Below, in pieces: positions 17,084 to 25,675 of a stretch of DNA of 64,000 bases (position 1 is the first letter of the stretch; every line of letters starts with the position of its first letter). Made by a program: the position numbers and the translations under genes. The notes beneath the pieces were generated by a model, which was not told where the DNA came from, searched no databases, and saw only the letters and a program-made list of their open reading frames with translations. Source of the DNA: DASYHS01 sp035998295 (GTDB taxonomy: Bacteria; Pseudomonadota; Alphaproteobacteria; Azospirillales; Azospirillaceae); the NCBI RefSeq assembly GCF_035998295.1, contig NZ_DASYHS010000047.1:1-64000 (forward strand), in the 5' to 3' direction.

Positions 17084-17539
17084 TCAGATCGTGAAATCGA
17101 TCCGCGCCTGGGACTCGCTCTCGATCCCGGCGCGGTTCGCCTGGAGGCACAGGTCCTCGATCGTGGTCCGGTCGAGCCTGGCCATGCACTCCTCCTGCAG
17201 CTCCATCCACATCGGCCGGACGACCTTGTGGCCGAGCACGGAGCCGGTCGGCTCCTCGAACGGGTCGGACGCCGTCTCCATGCTGCGCACGACGCGGACG
17301 ATCTCGCCGACGCTGATGCGGCGGCGCTCGCGGGCGAGGCGGTAGCCGCCGCGCGGCCCCCGCACGCCCGAGAGGATGCCTTCGCGCACGAGTTGCTGGA
17401 GCACCTGCTCCAGGTAGCGCTTGGGGATGCCCTGCCTGCGCGTGATCTCGCCGCTCTGCACCGGCTCGCTGCCGGAGTTGTAGGCGATGTCCAGCACGGC
17501 TTCGATGGCAAACATCAGCTTCTTAGAAACACGCAGCAT
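17084..17539 (-). CDS. Rrf2-family transcriptional regulator next to cysK
   Basis: A 151-residue winged-helix regulator: MLRVSKKLMFAIEAVLDIAY, a recognition helix in IPKRYLEQVLQQLVREGIL and a wing with SGVRGPRGGYRLAR. Rrf2 members with an iron-sulfur cluster (IscR) have three closely spaced Cys. Here only two Cys occur after residue 110 (EECMARL and EDLCLQ), so a classic IscR cluster is not supported. Position directly before cysK suggests a CymR-like role in cysteine metabolism. The promoter region is AT-richer, between here and coaBC. Confidence 0.86.
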   Translation of the reverse strand: MLRVSKKLMFAIEAVLDIAYNSGSEPVQSGEITRRQGIPKRYLEQVLQQLVREGILSGVRGPRGGYRLARERRRISVGEIVRVVRSMETASDPFEEPTGSVLGHKVVRPMWMELQEECMARLDRTTIEDLCLQANRAGIESESQARIDFTI

Positions 17540-17652
17540 CGGTGTCGTATCGGCCGGTTTCCGGTGAATTCACATCTTATGCCGGGGGAAATGGGGGCGA
17601 TAGATCCTATTTCCCAGTCCCGTACTGCCGATTTCTACAGCGCCGCCCAGCC

Positions 17653-18879
17653 TCAGGTCGTGAAATGCAGCGCGATCCGCTCGGCGAGCCTGGCCGCCAC
17701 CTCGTCCTTGCCGGCCCTCGGCCAGGATTCGACGTCGTTCCCGTCCCGGGTCAGCAGGTGCACGGCGTTGCTGTCGCCGCCGAAGACGCCGCTGCCCGGC
17801 GACACGTCGTTGGCGAGGATCCAGTCGCAGCCCTTTCGCCGCAGCTTGGCGCCGGCATGCTCGAGGACGCGCTCGGTCTCGGCGGCGAAGCCGACCACGA
17901 GGCGCGGGCGCACCGGCCCGGGCCGCGACAGGGTCGCCAGGATGTCGGGGTTCTCGGCCAGGACGAGGCGGGGCGGGCCGCCGCCCTCCTTCTTCAGCTT
18001 CTGGCCGGCCGCCTCGAACCGCCAGTCGGCGACCGCGGCGGCGCAGACCGCGACGTCGGCCGGCAGCGCCGCCTCGCAGGCCGCCAGCATCTCGCGCGCC
18101 GTCTCGACCCGCAGCACCGCCGCACCGGCGGGGTCGGGCTCGTGCGTCGGGCCGGAGACCAGCGTTACCCGGGCGCCCAGGCGGGCCAGCGCCGCCGCGA
18201 CGGCATGGCCCTGCTTGCCCGAGCTGCGGTTGGCGATGTAGCGCACGGGGTCGATCGGCTCGTGGGTGGGGCCGCTCGTCACCAGCGCGTGCAGCCCGGC
18301 CAGCGGGCGCGGCGGCGCCTGCTCCGCGAAGAACGCGGCGATCGCGGCGACGATCGCCATCGGCTCGCTCATGCGGCCGGCGCCGACCTCCCCGCAGGCC
18401 ATGTCCCCGCTGTCCGGGCCGACCCGGCGCACCCCGCGCGCCTCCAGGGTCGTGACGTTGGCGCGGGTCGCGGGATGGACCCACATCATCACGTTCATCG
18501 CAGGTGCTACCAGGACCGCCTTGTCGGTGGCGAGCAGCGCCGTCGTCGCGAGGTCGTCGGCGAGGCCGGCCGCCATCTTCGCGAGGATGTCGGCGCTGGC
18601 CGGCGCCACGACGACGAGGTCGGCCTCGCGCGAGAGGCGGATATGCCCCATCTCCGCCTCGTCGGTCAGCGACCACAGGTCGGTGAACACCTTCTCCTCG
18701 GAGAGCGCCGATACCGACAGCGGCGTCACGAACTTGCTGCCGCCCGCGGTCAGGACGCAGCGCACCCGGCAGCCGCGCTCCTTCAGCCGGCGGATCAGCT
18801 CCAGGCTCTTGTAGGCCGCGATCCCGCCCGAGATGATCAGCAGGATGCGCTTGCCGTCGAGAAGTGCGAGGTCGCTCAC
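17653..18879 (-). CDS. coaBC: Bifunctional CoaBC (phosphopantothenoylcysteine synthetase/decarboxylase)
   Basis: A 408-residue enzyme catalysing two successive steps of coenzyme A synthesis. The N-terminal flavin-dependent decarboxylase (CoaC) starts at KRILLIISGGIAAYKSLELI and has the PAMNVMMWVHPAT motif and the Cys loop GDMACGEVGAGRM. The C-terminal synthetase (CoaB) has LVTSGPTHEPIDPVRYIANR and SSGKQGHA, then VCAAAVADWR and VGFAAET. The start is a GTG at 18879; longer frames upstream are low-complexity. Cytoplasmic and essential in most bacteria. It follows the sensor kinase gene by 65 bp. Confidence 0.94.
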   Translation of the reverse strand: MSDLALLDGKRILLIISGGIAAYKSLELIRRLKERGCRVRCVLTAGGSKFVTPLSVSALSEEKVFTDLWSLTDEAEMGHIRLSREADLVVVAPASADILAKMAAGLADDLATTALLATDKAVLVAPAMNVMMWVHPATRANVTTLEARGVRRVGPDSGDMACGEVGAGRMSEPMAIVAAIAAFFAEQAPPRPLAGLHALVTSGPTHEPIDPVRYIANRSSGKQGHAVAAALARLGARVTLVSGPTHEPDPAGAAVLRVETAREMLAACEAALPADVAVCAAAVADWRFEAAGQKLKKEGGGPPRLVLAENPDILATLSRPGPVRPRLVVGFAAETERVLEHAGAKLRRKGCDWILANDVSPGSGVFGGDSNAVHLLTRDGNDVESWPRAGKDEVAARLAERIALHFTT

Positions 18880-18944
18880 GGGATCGGTCCCTGTCGGTTC
18901 GGCGTGGGTCCCGGGTCCATCTATCGCATGTCGCGCGGCCGCTG

Positions 18945-20558
18945 TCAGGCCCCTCCCGGCCCGGTGCGGTTTTCGGCACCGCCTCTCGACGGCGGGTCGA
19001 GCGGGAAGGCCAGCACGAACACCGTGCCGCCGTCGTTCCGGAACTCGTGGCGCCCGCCGATCTGCTGCGCCAGCGCGCGGATGAGGCGGCTGCCCATCCC
19101 GCTCGTCCATTCCGGGGAATGGCCTATGCCGTCGTCCCGGACCCGCAGGACCGCCCGATCCGCCTCCGCCGTCTCGTTCCGGAGGCTCACCTCGATCAGG
19201 CCGGCGCGGCCGTCGGGAAACGCATGCTTGAACGCGTTCGAGACCACCTCGTTGACGATGAGGCCCAGCGGCAGCGCCTGGTCGGGGCTGACCATCACGG
19301 GAGAGAGCGCGCACGAGACCTCGACCTCGGAGCCGTAGGCGCCGCGCAGGGCCTCGACCAGCGTGCGGACGTAGTCGGACGCGTCGAGCCGGTCGAAGCG
19401 GTCGGAGCGGTAGACATGCTCGTGCATGGCCGCCATCGCCGTGATTCGGCGCATCAGCTCCTGCTTCGGCTCGGCCGGCCCGGGCTGCAGCCGGACGAGG
19501 GCCGCGACGGTCTGCAGGTTGTTCTTCACGCGGTGGTGGATCTCCCGGAACAGGGTCCGGTTATCTTCGAGGGCGCCGGCGAGCGCGTGGCGCGCCTGCT
19601 CCTCCCGGTGCAGCAGCCGCACCACCCACAGCGACACCAGCAGCAGGGCGAGCCCGACCGGCGCCGCCACGAGCGCGATTTCGTTCGTGCGGCGGAACAG
19701 GTTGTCGGCCAGGCTGCTGGCGGGCACGCCGACGACGGTCACCAGGGGCAGGCCCTCGACGCGGCGGTATCCGACGATCCGGCTCACCCCGTCCGCCGGA
19801 GAGGCCGCGGCCTCGTAGAAGCCTTCCGGGGCGGCCGGAAGGTACCGGGTGAACAGGACGTAGTCGGCCAGGTTGAGCGTCCGCTCCGGGATCGGGTAGC
19901 GCGTCACGAGCCACCCGTCGTCGCGGAGCAGGCCGACCGTGGAGCCCGGGCCGAGGTCCATCGAGGCCCAGAACTGCGCCATGAGGTCGGCGGGCACGTA
20001 GACGACGACCGCGCCGAGGAACCGCCCCTCCCTCTCGATTCTGTAGCCGATCGGGAACACCTTGCGGCCGGTGACGCGGCCGGTCAGCAGCGGCCCGATG
20101 TGCCATTCCGCGCCCGCCTTCAGCGCCTGGAAGTAGTCGCGCTGCGCGACGTTCGCCTGTATGCCGGCCGCCTCGTTGCTGAGCATCGAATCGCCGTCGG
20201 CGTCGAACACCCAGATGGGGACCGCGCCCGGCAGCGCCGCGACGGCCTCGTTGAGGTCCTTCACGGTGGAGGCGGCGAAGAGGTCCGGCCTGCCGGCCAT
20301 GGACTCTGCCACCCGCCGCAGCGCCTGGAGATTGGCTTCGACGAGCCAGCGGACATGCGTCGAGGCGGTATAGGCCGCGCTGACCGCCCTTCCCTCGACG
20401 GCGCGCCGCGCGTCGCGCTGGGCCTGCCAGACGGAAACGCCCGCCAGCAGCAGCACGAGCGCCAGGAGCAGGCCGATCAGGGCGAACGCCGAGACGGTCG
20501 CGCGGCTCACCGGCCGTGCTTCCGGCGTGGGCTCCTTCCCGGGGTCAACTGCGCTCAA
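18945..20558 (-). CDS. Membrane sensor histidine kinase, HisKA_2 type
   Basis: About 537 residues. The N-terminal membrane helix (AFALIGLLLALVLLLAGVSV) is followed by a periplasmic double-Cache-like domain (about 55-290, with QRDYFQALKAG and GRKVFPIGYRI). A second membrane helix (VAAPVGLALLLVSLWVVRLL) leads to a HisKA_2 domain with REIHHRVKNNLQTVAALVRL and a HATPase domain (IVNEVVSNAFKHAFPDG). HisKA_2 kinases often act in general-stress or light pathways. No response regulator is adjacent, so it is an orphan. The start is uncertain: TTG at 20558, or GTG at 20510 within PVSRATV. Confidence 0.85.
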   Translation of the reverse strand: MSAVDPGKEPTPEARPVSRATVSAFALIGLLLALVLLLAGVSVWQAQRDARRAVEGRAVSAAYTASTHVRWLVEANLQALRRVAESMAGRPDLFAASTVKDLNEAVAALPGAVPIWVFDADGDSMLSNEAAGIQANVAQRDYFQALKAGAEWHIGPLLTGRVTGRKVFPIGYRIEREGRFLGAVVVYVPADLMAQFWASMDLGPGSTVGLLRDDGWLVTRYPIPERTLNLADYVLFTRYLPAAPEGFYEAAASPADGVSRIVGYRRVEGLPLVTVVGVPASSLADNLFRRTNEIALVAAPVGLALLLVSLWVVRLLHREEQARHALAGALEDNRTLFREIHHRVKNNLQTVAALVRLQPGPAEPKQELMRRITAMAAMHEHVYRSDRFDRLDASDYVRTLVEALRGAYGSEVEVSCALSPVMVSPDQALPLGLIVNEVVSNAFKHAFPDGRAGLIEVSLRNETAEADRAVLRVRDDGIGHSPEWTSGMGSRLIRALAQQIGGRHEFRNDGGTVFVLAFPLDPPSRGGAENRTGPGGA

Positions 20559-20693
20559 CGGCCGCTCCCAAGCTCTGATCCGCTCACTCGGGGGCGTCCG
20601 GAACCCGGGGGCCCTCCCTTTCGCTCTGCTCCATCCTCATAGCACGGACTTGCGCCGGCTTCGCGGATGGATTCTCCGGCCGCCCGTCCGTCC

Positions 20694-22268
20694 TCAGGTC
20701 AGCAGCGCCGCCAGCAGCGCCGCGAACACCGCGGTCGCGATCCATACCGGCCAGACCATGCGCTGGCGCTTCGCGCCGTAGCGGTTCAGCAGCTCGTTCA
20801 AGGTCTCGGGATGCGCCTTCAGCCCGGCCTCGGTCAGCATGCGGGTCAGCCGCTCGGCATGGCGCAGGGCCGACGGCAGGTCGCGCACGACCCGCAGGAA
20901 CGTCTCCAAATCGTCGGCCAGCCGCGCCTCCGGACCCCGGTTCTCGCGCATCCAGGCCTCGATCAGCGGCCGGACCAGCTCCCACATGTTGATGTCGGGG
21001 TTGAGCGCGCGCCCGACCCCCTCGGCGGTCAGCATGCTTTTTTGCAGCAGGAGGAGCTGGGGCTGCGTCTCCATCTCGAACTGCTCCGTCACCGCGAACA
21101 GCTGGGCCAGCAGCCGGCCGATCGAGATGTCGTGCAGCGGCTTGTTGAGCAGCGGCTCGCCGATCGCGCGGCAGGCCTGGGTGAAGGTTTCCAGCGACTG
21201 GTGCGCCGGCACGTAGCCGGCCTGGAAATGGACGACCGCGACCCGCCGGTAGTCGCCGTTGAGGAAGCCCAGCAGCATGTCCGCGAGATAGGTGCGCGTC
21301 GCCCGGTCGAGCCGGCCCATGATGCCGAAATCGACCGCGACGACGTTGCCCTCGGTATCGACGAACAGGTTGCCGGGATGCAGGTCGGCGTGGAAGAAGC
21401 CGTCGCGGAACACCTGGTTGAAGAAGGCGGCCGAGGCCTTCGCCAGCACCTCGTCGGGATCGAAGCCGGCGGCGCGGATGCCGTCCACCTCGTCGACCTT
21501 GATGCCCCGCACGCGCTCCAGCGTCAGCACCCGCTGGCTGGTCCGGTCCCAGTCGATGCCGGGCACGCCGAAGGTCGGGTCGTCGCGGAAGTTCTGCGAC
21601 AGCTCGGACGCGGCGGCGGCCTCCATGCGCAGGTCCATCTCCATCCTCACCGTGTCGGCGAAGATGTCGACGACCTCGTTCGGCCGCAGCCGCTTGAGGC
21701 GCGGCTGGATCCAGAGCGCGAGCCCGGACAGCCAGCGGAACAGGTCCAGGTCGCGCTGGAACGCGCGCTCGATGCCCGGCCGCAGGATCTTGACCGCGAC
21801 CTCGCGCGGCGGGGGATCGTCCTCCGGGGCGCCGGGGACGGGCGGCAGGACCGCGAAATGGACCTGCGCGATCGAGGCGGCGGCGACCGGCCGGTCGTCG
21901 AAGGACGCGAACAGCTCGTCGACCGGGCGGCCGAACTCCTCCTCGACGATGCGGCGCGCCTGGGCGGCGGGGAAGGGCGGCAGCTTGTCCTGCAGCCGCG
22001 CGAGGTCGGCCGCCACCTGCTCGCCGACGAGGTCGGAGCGCGTCGACAGGATCTGGCCGAGCTTGATGAAGCTGGGGCCGAGCTCGGTCAGCGCCGCCGC
22101 CAGCCGCTCGCCCGGCCGGCCGGGGACGTCGCGCCGGCGGATCGGGGCGGTCAGCAGCGCGTAGCCGGGCGCCACGTCGCGCAGCTCGTCCGCGAACAGC
22201 GCGTCGTAGCGGCCCAGCGTGCGCAGGATCACCGCCAGGCGGGCGAGGTTGCGAATCGTGCGGAACAT
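20694..22268 (-). CDS. ubiB: Ubiquinone biosynthesis accessory protein UbiB
   Basis: A 524-residue atypical kinase of the UbiB/ABC1/COQ8 family. Signatures visible are ALTELGPSFIKLGQILSTRS (the KxGQ motif), VAVKILRPGIE, and HADLHPGNLFVDTEGNVVAV with VDFGIMGRL as the catalytic loop and metal-binding region. The C-terminus holds a hydrophobic stretch (PVWIATAVFAALLAALL) that anchors it to the inner membrane. It supports ubiquinone synthesis, probably by assisting access to lipid intermediates. It is 15 bp downstream of ubiE in the same direction. Confidence 0.94.
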   Translation of the reverse strand: MFRTIRNLARLAVILRTLGRYDALFADELRDVAPGYALLTAPIRRRDVPGRPGERLAAALTELGPSFIKLGQILSTRSDLVGEQVAADLARLQDKLPPFPAAQARRIVEEEFGRPVDELFASFDDRPVAAASIAQVHFAVLPPVPGAPEDDPPPREVAVKILRPGIERAFQRDLDLFRWLSGLALWIQPRLKRLRPNEVVDIFADTVRMEMDLRMEAAAASELSQNFRDDPTFGVPGIDWDRTSQRVLTLERVRGIKVDEVDGIRAAGFDPDEVLAKASAAFFNQVFRDGFFHADLHPGNLFVDTEGNVVAVDFGIMGRLDRATRTYLADMLLGFLNGDYRRVAVVHFQAGYVPAHQSLETFTQACRAIGEPLLNKPLHDISIGRLLAQLFAVTEQFEMETQPQLLLLQKSMLTAEGVGRALNPDINMWELVRPLIEAWMRENRGPEARLADDLETFLRVVRDLPSALRHAERLTRMLTEAGLKAHPETLNELLNRYGAKRQRMVWPVWIATAVFAALLAALLT

Positions 22269-22283
22269 CGTCGCCCGGTGCCG

Positions 22284-23063
22284 TCAGAGGCGCCAGCCGG
22301 AATGGATCGCCGCGATCCCGCCGGTCAGGTTGCGGTAGCGGACCTGGCCGAAGCCGGCCGCGCGGATCCTGCCGGCGAGCGCTTCCTGGTCGGGGAAGCG
22401 GCGGATGCTCTCGACCAGGTACTGGTAGGACTGGCGGTCCCCCGCCACCAGTTGGCCCAGGCGCGGCAGGACCGAGAAGGAGTAGCGCTCGTAGATCCCG
22501 GCCAGCAGCGGCACCACGACGCGGGAGAATTCCAGGACGAAGAACCGGCCGCCCGGGCGGAGCACCCGGTGCGCCTCGGCGATGGCGGCGTCGATGCGGG
22601 TGACGTTGCGCAGGCCGAAGGCGATCGTGTAGGCGTCGACCGACCGGTTCGCGACCGGCAGGCGCTCGGCGTCGCCGACGGCCCAGTCGACGTTCTCCAG
22701 CACGCCGCGGTCGATCGCGCGGTCGCGGCCGACGCGGATCATCTGCTCGTTGATGTCGACGACGTGGACGAAGGCCGAGGGCGCGCGCTCCAGGAAGCGC
22801 AGGGCCACGTCGCCGGTGCCGCCCGCGACGTCGAGCAGGACCATGCCCGGCCTCGGCGCCACCAGGTCGACCAGCGTCGACTTCCACAGCCGGTGCACGC
22901 CCGCCGACATCAGGTCGTTCATCAGGTCGTAGCTCGGCGCCACGTTGTCGAACACCTGGCGCACCAGCGGCGCCTTGCCCTCGGGGTCGACGGGGCGGAA
23001 GCCGAACCAGTGGGCCTCGGAGGCGGCGGGCGGATCGGTGTCGGGCGGGAGGTTCTCTGCCAT
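22284..23063 (-). CDS. ubiE: Demethyl-quinone C-methyltransferase UbiE
   Basis: About 259 residues. VRQVFDNVAPSYDLMNDLMS is the UbiE N-terminal signature, LLDVAGGTGDVALRFL is SAM motif I, and AYTIAFGLRNVTRIDAAIAE is the second family signature. It methylates the ring in ubiquinone (and menaquinone if present) synthesis. A methionine four codons upstream (23075) is an equally possible start. It forms an operon with ubiB and is divergent from mutM, whose start is about 110 bp away. Confidence 0.94.
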   Translation of the reverse strand: MAENLPPDTDPPAASEAHWFGFRPVDPEGKAPLVRQVFDNVAPSYDLMNDLMSAGVHRLWKSTLVDLVAPRPGMVLLDVAGGTGDVALRFLERAPSAFVHVVDINEQMIRVGRDRAIDRGVLENVDWAVGDAERLPVANRSVDAYTIAFGLRNVTRIDAAIAEAHRVLRPGGRFFVLEFSRVVVPLLAGIYERYSFSVLPRLGQLVAGDRQSYQYLVESIRRFPDQEALAGRIRAAGFGQVRYRNLTGGIAAIHSGWRL

Positions 23064-23176
23064 GGCGCGCACCATACAGGCTCGCCGCGCGGGGTGCCAG
23101 ATCGCAGCCGGGCCGGCGGGGCGGGGCGAGGCCTTGCCGATTGGCCGGCCGGCGGAGTCCGGCTATACATGGGCGC

Positions 23177-24016
23177 ATGCCCGAACTCCCCGAAGTCGAA
23201 ACGGTCTGCCGCGGCCTCGCCTCCAGCCTCGAGGGGCGCCGGCTCGTGTCGGTCGAGATGCGCCGGCCGGACCTGCGCGTCCCGCTGCCGCCCGACCTGC
23301 CCGAGCGGCTGGCCGGGCGCCGGGTCGAGGCGGTCGGCCGGCGCGCGAAGTACATCGTCGTGCGCCTCGACGACGGGACCGCGCTGCTGTGCCATCTCGG
23401 CATGTCGGGGCGCATGACGGTCGGCCGCGACCTCGGCCCGCCGGGCCGCCACGACCACGTCATCGTCAAGGTCGAGGACGGGACCGAGGTGCGGTTCAAC
23501 GACGCGCGCCGATTCGGGCTGATGGCGCTGGCCGACGCCGACGCGCTCGACCTCCACCCGCTGCTGGCCGCACTCGGGCCCGAGCCGCTCGGCAACGCCT
23601 TCGGCGCCGGCGTGCTGGTCGAGCGGCTGGCCGGGCGCCGGACGCCGATCAAGGCGGCGCTGCTGGACCAGACCGTGGTCGCTGGGATCGGCAACATCTA
23701 TGCCTGCGAGGCCCTGTTCCGGGCCGGGATCGGCCCGTTGCGCCCGGCCGCCTCGGTGACCGGGCGCGACGCCGAGCGGCTGGTGGCGGCGATCCGCGAC
23801 GTGCTGGCCGAGGCGATCGAGGCCGGCGGCTCCACCTTGCGCGACTACGTCCAGGCGTCAGGCGAGCTCGGCTACTTCCAGCACCGCTTCGCCGTCTACG
23901 ACCGCGAGGGCGAGCCCTGCCCGGGCTGCACCTGCGACGTGGCGCGGACCGGCGGCGTCCAGCGCATCATCCAGAGCAATCGATCGACTTTTTATTGTCC
24001 GCGGCGCCAGGGCTGA
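23177..24016 (+). CDS. mutM: Formamidopyrimidine-DNA glycosylase MutM with altered zinc finger
   Basis: A 279-residue base-excision enzyme removing 8-oxoguanine. MPELPEVETVCRG gives catalytic Pro2 and Glu3 after Met removal; HDHVIVKVEDG, NDARRFGLM and DQTVVAGIGNIYACEALF follow in family order. The C-terminal zinc finger is unusual. It begins CPGCTC as expected, but the final pair normally reading CPRC is CPRR here, so the fourth zinc-binding Cys is missing. An additional Cys two residues after CPGC might substitute. Whether this is real or a sequencing artefact needs reads. Divergent from ubiE, and followed by a small secreted protein gene. Confidence 0.9.
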   Translation: MPELPEVETVCRGLASSLEGRRLVSVEMRRPDLRVPLPPDLPERLAGRRVEAVGRRAKYIVVRLDDGTALLCHLGMSGRMTVGRDLGPPGRHDHVIVKVEDGTEVRFNDARRFGLMALADADALDLHPLLAALGPEPLGNAFGAGVLVERLAGRRTPIKAALLDQTVVAGIGNIYACEALFRAGIGPLRPAASVTGRDAERLVAAIRDVLAEAIEAGGSTLRDYVQASGELGYFQHRFAVYDREGEPCPGCTCDVARTGGVQRIIQSNRSTFYCPRRQG

Positions 24017-24026
24017 GGTAGTAGCA

Positions 24027-24422
24027 GTGGCCATGATCCGGGTCCCCGTCCTGTTTCCGGCGCTCGTCGCCGGGCTGCTGTGGGCAGCCTCCCCCGGGGC
24101 CGGCGCCGCCGGGCCCGGCTTCGTCGTCGGCATCGGCGACCTGCCGCTGATGGAGGGGCTGGTCCCCGTGACCGGGCAGGTGGTCCTGTTCGACAAGCCC
24201 GACGGCAGGATCGTCCAGGCCGTGGCGCGCGGGGACATGGCCCCGGCGGAGGTGCGGGGTTTCTACGCCCGCACGCTGCCCCAGCTCGGCTGGCGGCCGG
24301 CCGGGCCCGACCGCTACGCGCGGGACGGAGAGGTCCTGGCGCTCGAATTCGTCGGTCGGCCGGAGCGCCGGCCCCCGGACCGGGGGCCGGTGACCGTCCG
24401 CTTCATCCTCAACCCCCAATAG
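24027..24422 (+). CDS. Small secreted protein of unknown function
   Basis: A 131-residue protein with an N-terminal signal peptide (VPVLFPALVAGLLWAASPGA, probable cleavage after AGA or GAA). The start may be GTG at 24027 or ATG at 24033. The mature part has GFVVGIGDLPLMEGLVP, PDGRIVQAVARGDM, and YARTLPQLGWRPAG. This pattern fits an uncharacterised alphaproteobacterial family found between mutM and the enoyl-CoA hydratase gene. It is probably periplasmic. I know no function. Its placement 10 bp after mutM suggests co-transcription only. Confidence 0.7.
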   Translation: MAMIRVPVLFPALVAGLLWAASPGAGAAGPGFVVGIGDLPLMEGLVPVTGQVVLFDKPDGRIVQAVARGDMAPAEVRGFYARTLPQLGWRPAGPDRYARDGEVLALEFVGRPERRPPDRGPVTVRFILNPQ

Positions 24423-24467
24423 ACCCCGCGCATCCTGCGGGGTCGCCCCGAACGGAGACTGTGAGCG

Positions 24468-25244
24468 ATGGCCTACGAGAACATCCTGGTCGAGACCCGC
24501 GGGCGCGTCGGCCTGATCACGCTGAACCGCCCCAAGGCGCTGAACGCGCTGTCCGACAAGCTGGTGACGGAGCTCGGCCAGGCGGTCGACGCGTTCGAGG
24601 CCGACCCCGAGATCGGCTGCCTCGTGCTGACCGGCAGCGAGAAGGCGTTCGCGGCCGGCGCGGACATCAAGGAGATGGCGAGCCAGGGCTACATGGACGT
24701 CTATCTCGGCGACTTCATCACCAAGAAGTGGCAGCGCGTCGCCCAGTGCCGCAAGCCCGTGATCGCGGCCGTGGCGGGCTACGCGCTCGGCGGCGGCTGC
24801 GAGCTGGCGATGATGTGCGACTTCATCCTGGCCGCCGACACCGCGAAGTTCGGCCAGCCCGAGATCACGATCGGCACCATCCCCGGCTCGGGCGGGACCC
24901 AGAGGCTGACCCGCTTCGTCGGCAAGTCCAAGGCGATGGAGATGTGCCTGACCGGCCGCATGATGGATGCCGAGGAGGCCGAGCGCGCCGGACTGGTCAG
25001 CCGCATCATCCCCGCCGCCGACCTGCTGGACGAGGCGATGAAGGTCGCCGAGCGCATCGCGTCGATGTCGCTGCCGGCCGCGATGATGACCAAGGAGGCG
25101 GTGAACCGGGCCTACGAGACCTCGATGGAAGAGGGGATGCGCTTCGAGCGGCGCCTGTTCCACTCCACCTTCGCGACCGAGGACCAGAAGGAGGGCATGG
25201 CCGCCTTCGTCGAGAAGCGCCAGCCCCGGTTCAAGCATCGCTGA
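24468..25244 (+). CDS. Enoyl-CoA hydratase
   Basis: A 258-residue crotonase-family enzyme. GRVGLITLNRPKALNALSDK starts the fold, AFAAGADIKEM forms part of the oxyanion hole, and the sequence around AVAGYALGGGCELAMMCDFI to FGQPEITIGTIPGSGGTQRL contains the two catalytic Glu positions. This agrees with short-chain enoyl-CoA hydratase, which hydrates trans-2-enoyl-CoA in fatty-acid or branched-chain amino-acid breakdown. The exact substrate is not decidable. It sits directly before rpsT, as in many alphaproteobacteria. Confidence 0.9.
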   Translation: MAYENILVETRGRVGLITLNRPKALNALSDKLVTELGQAVDAFEADPEIGCLVLTGSEKAFAAGADIKEMASQGYMDVYLGDFITKKWQRVAQCRKPVIAAVAGYALGGGCELAMMCDFILAADTAKFGQPEITIGTIPGSGGTQRLTRFVGKSKAMEMCLTGRMMDAEEAERAGLVSRIIPAADLLDEAMKVAERIASMSLPAAMMTKEAVNRAYETSMEEGMRFERRLFHSTFATEDQKEGMAAFVEKRQPRFKHR

Positions 25245-25292
25245 CAGGTCCGCCCGGCGTTTCTGCCCGGCGGTCCTGCCCGACCGTCCCAC

Positions 25293-25322
25293 TTGACTCT
25301 TCCGATGCGGCGCGGATATAAG
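25293..25322 (+). promoter_or_regulatory. Sigma-70-type promoter of rpsT
   Basis: TTGACT at 25293-25298 and TATAAG at 25317-25322 are separated by 18 bp, close to the housekeeping consensus. It lies about 45 bp before the S20 start codon and just after the enoyl-CoA hydratase gene. This would give rpsT its own strong transcription. Confidence 0.68.
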
Positions 25323-25367
25323 GCGCGCTCGCATTCGGCACAGGGTGTGTCCGCAGAAGGTTTTGTC

Positions 25368-25628
25368 ATGGCCAACCACAAGTCCGCAGAGAAACGTATC
25401 CGCCAGACCGAGCGGCGCACCGAGATCAATCGTGCCCGGGTCAGCCGCGTCCGCACCTTCGTGAAGAAGGTCGAAGTCGCGATCCAGTCCGGCGACAAGG
25501 CCGCCGCCAACGAAGCGCTCCGTCTCGCCCAGCCGGAGATGATGCGCGGCGTGACCAAGGGCGTGCTGCACAAGAATACCGTGTCGCGCAAGCTGTCGCG
25601 CCTGTCGCACCGCATCAAGTCGCTCTGA
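25368..25628 (+). CDS. rpsT: 30S ribosomal protein S20
   Basis: An 86-residue basic protein with the S20 signature: MANHKSAEKRIRQTERRTEI at the start, then helical blocks VRTFVKKVEVAI, GDKAAANEALRLAQPEM, and the closing KNTVSRKLSRLSHRIK. It binds 16S rRNA in the small subunit body. It has its own promoter and is followed by a textbook terminator, so it is a single-gene unit. Upstream in-frame codons were excluded because they lie within the promoter. Confidence 0.97.
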   Translation: MANHKSAEKRIRQTERRTEINRARVSRVRTFVKKVEVAIQSGDKAAANEALRLAQPEMMRGVTKGVLHKNTVSRKLSRLSHRIKSL

Positions 25629-25645
25629 CCGGACGACCGGGAACG

Positions 25646-25675
25646 GGGCCGCGCCCTTCGGGGCGCGGCCCTTTT
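25646..25675 (+). terminator. Rho-independent terminator of rpsT
   Basis: GGGCCGCGCCC at 25646-25656 pairs perfectly with GGGCGCGGCCC at 25661-25671 across a TTCG tetraloop, followed by TTTT. It is 17 bp after the rpsT stop. Confidence 0.93.

Noticed and set aside
16083..17539. IscR with iron-sulfur cluster for the Rrf2 protein
   Set aside because: The three-Cys spacing needed for the cluster is absent.
20584..23697. Frames of about 1,000 codons across ubiB/ubiE/mutM on both strands
   Set aside because: They run across several real genes, and composition is typical of frameshifted GC-rich DNA.
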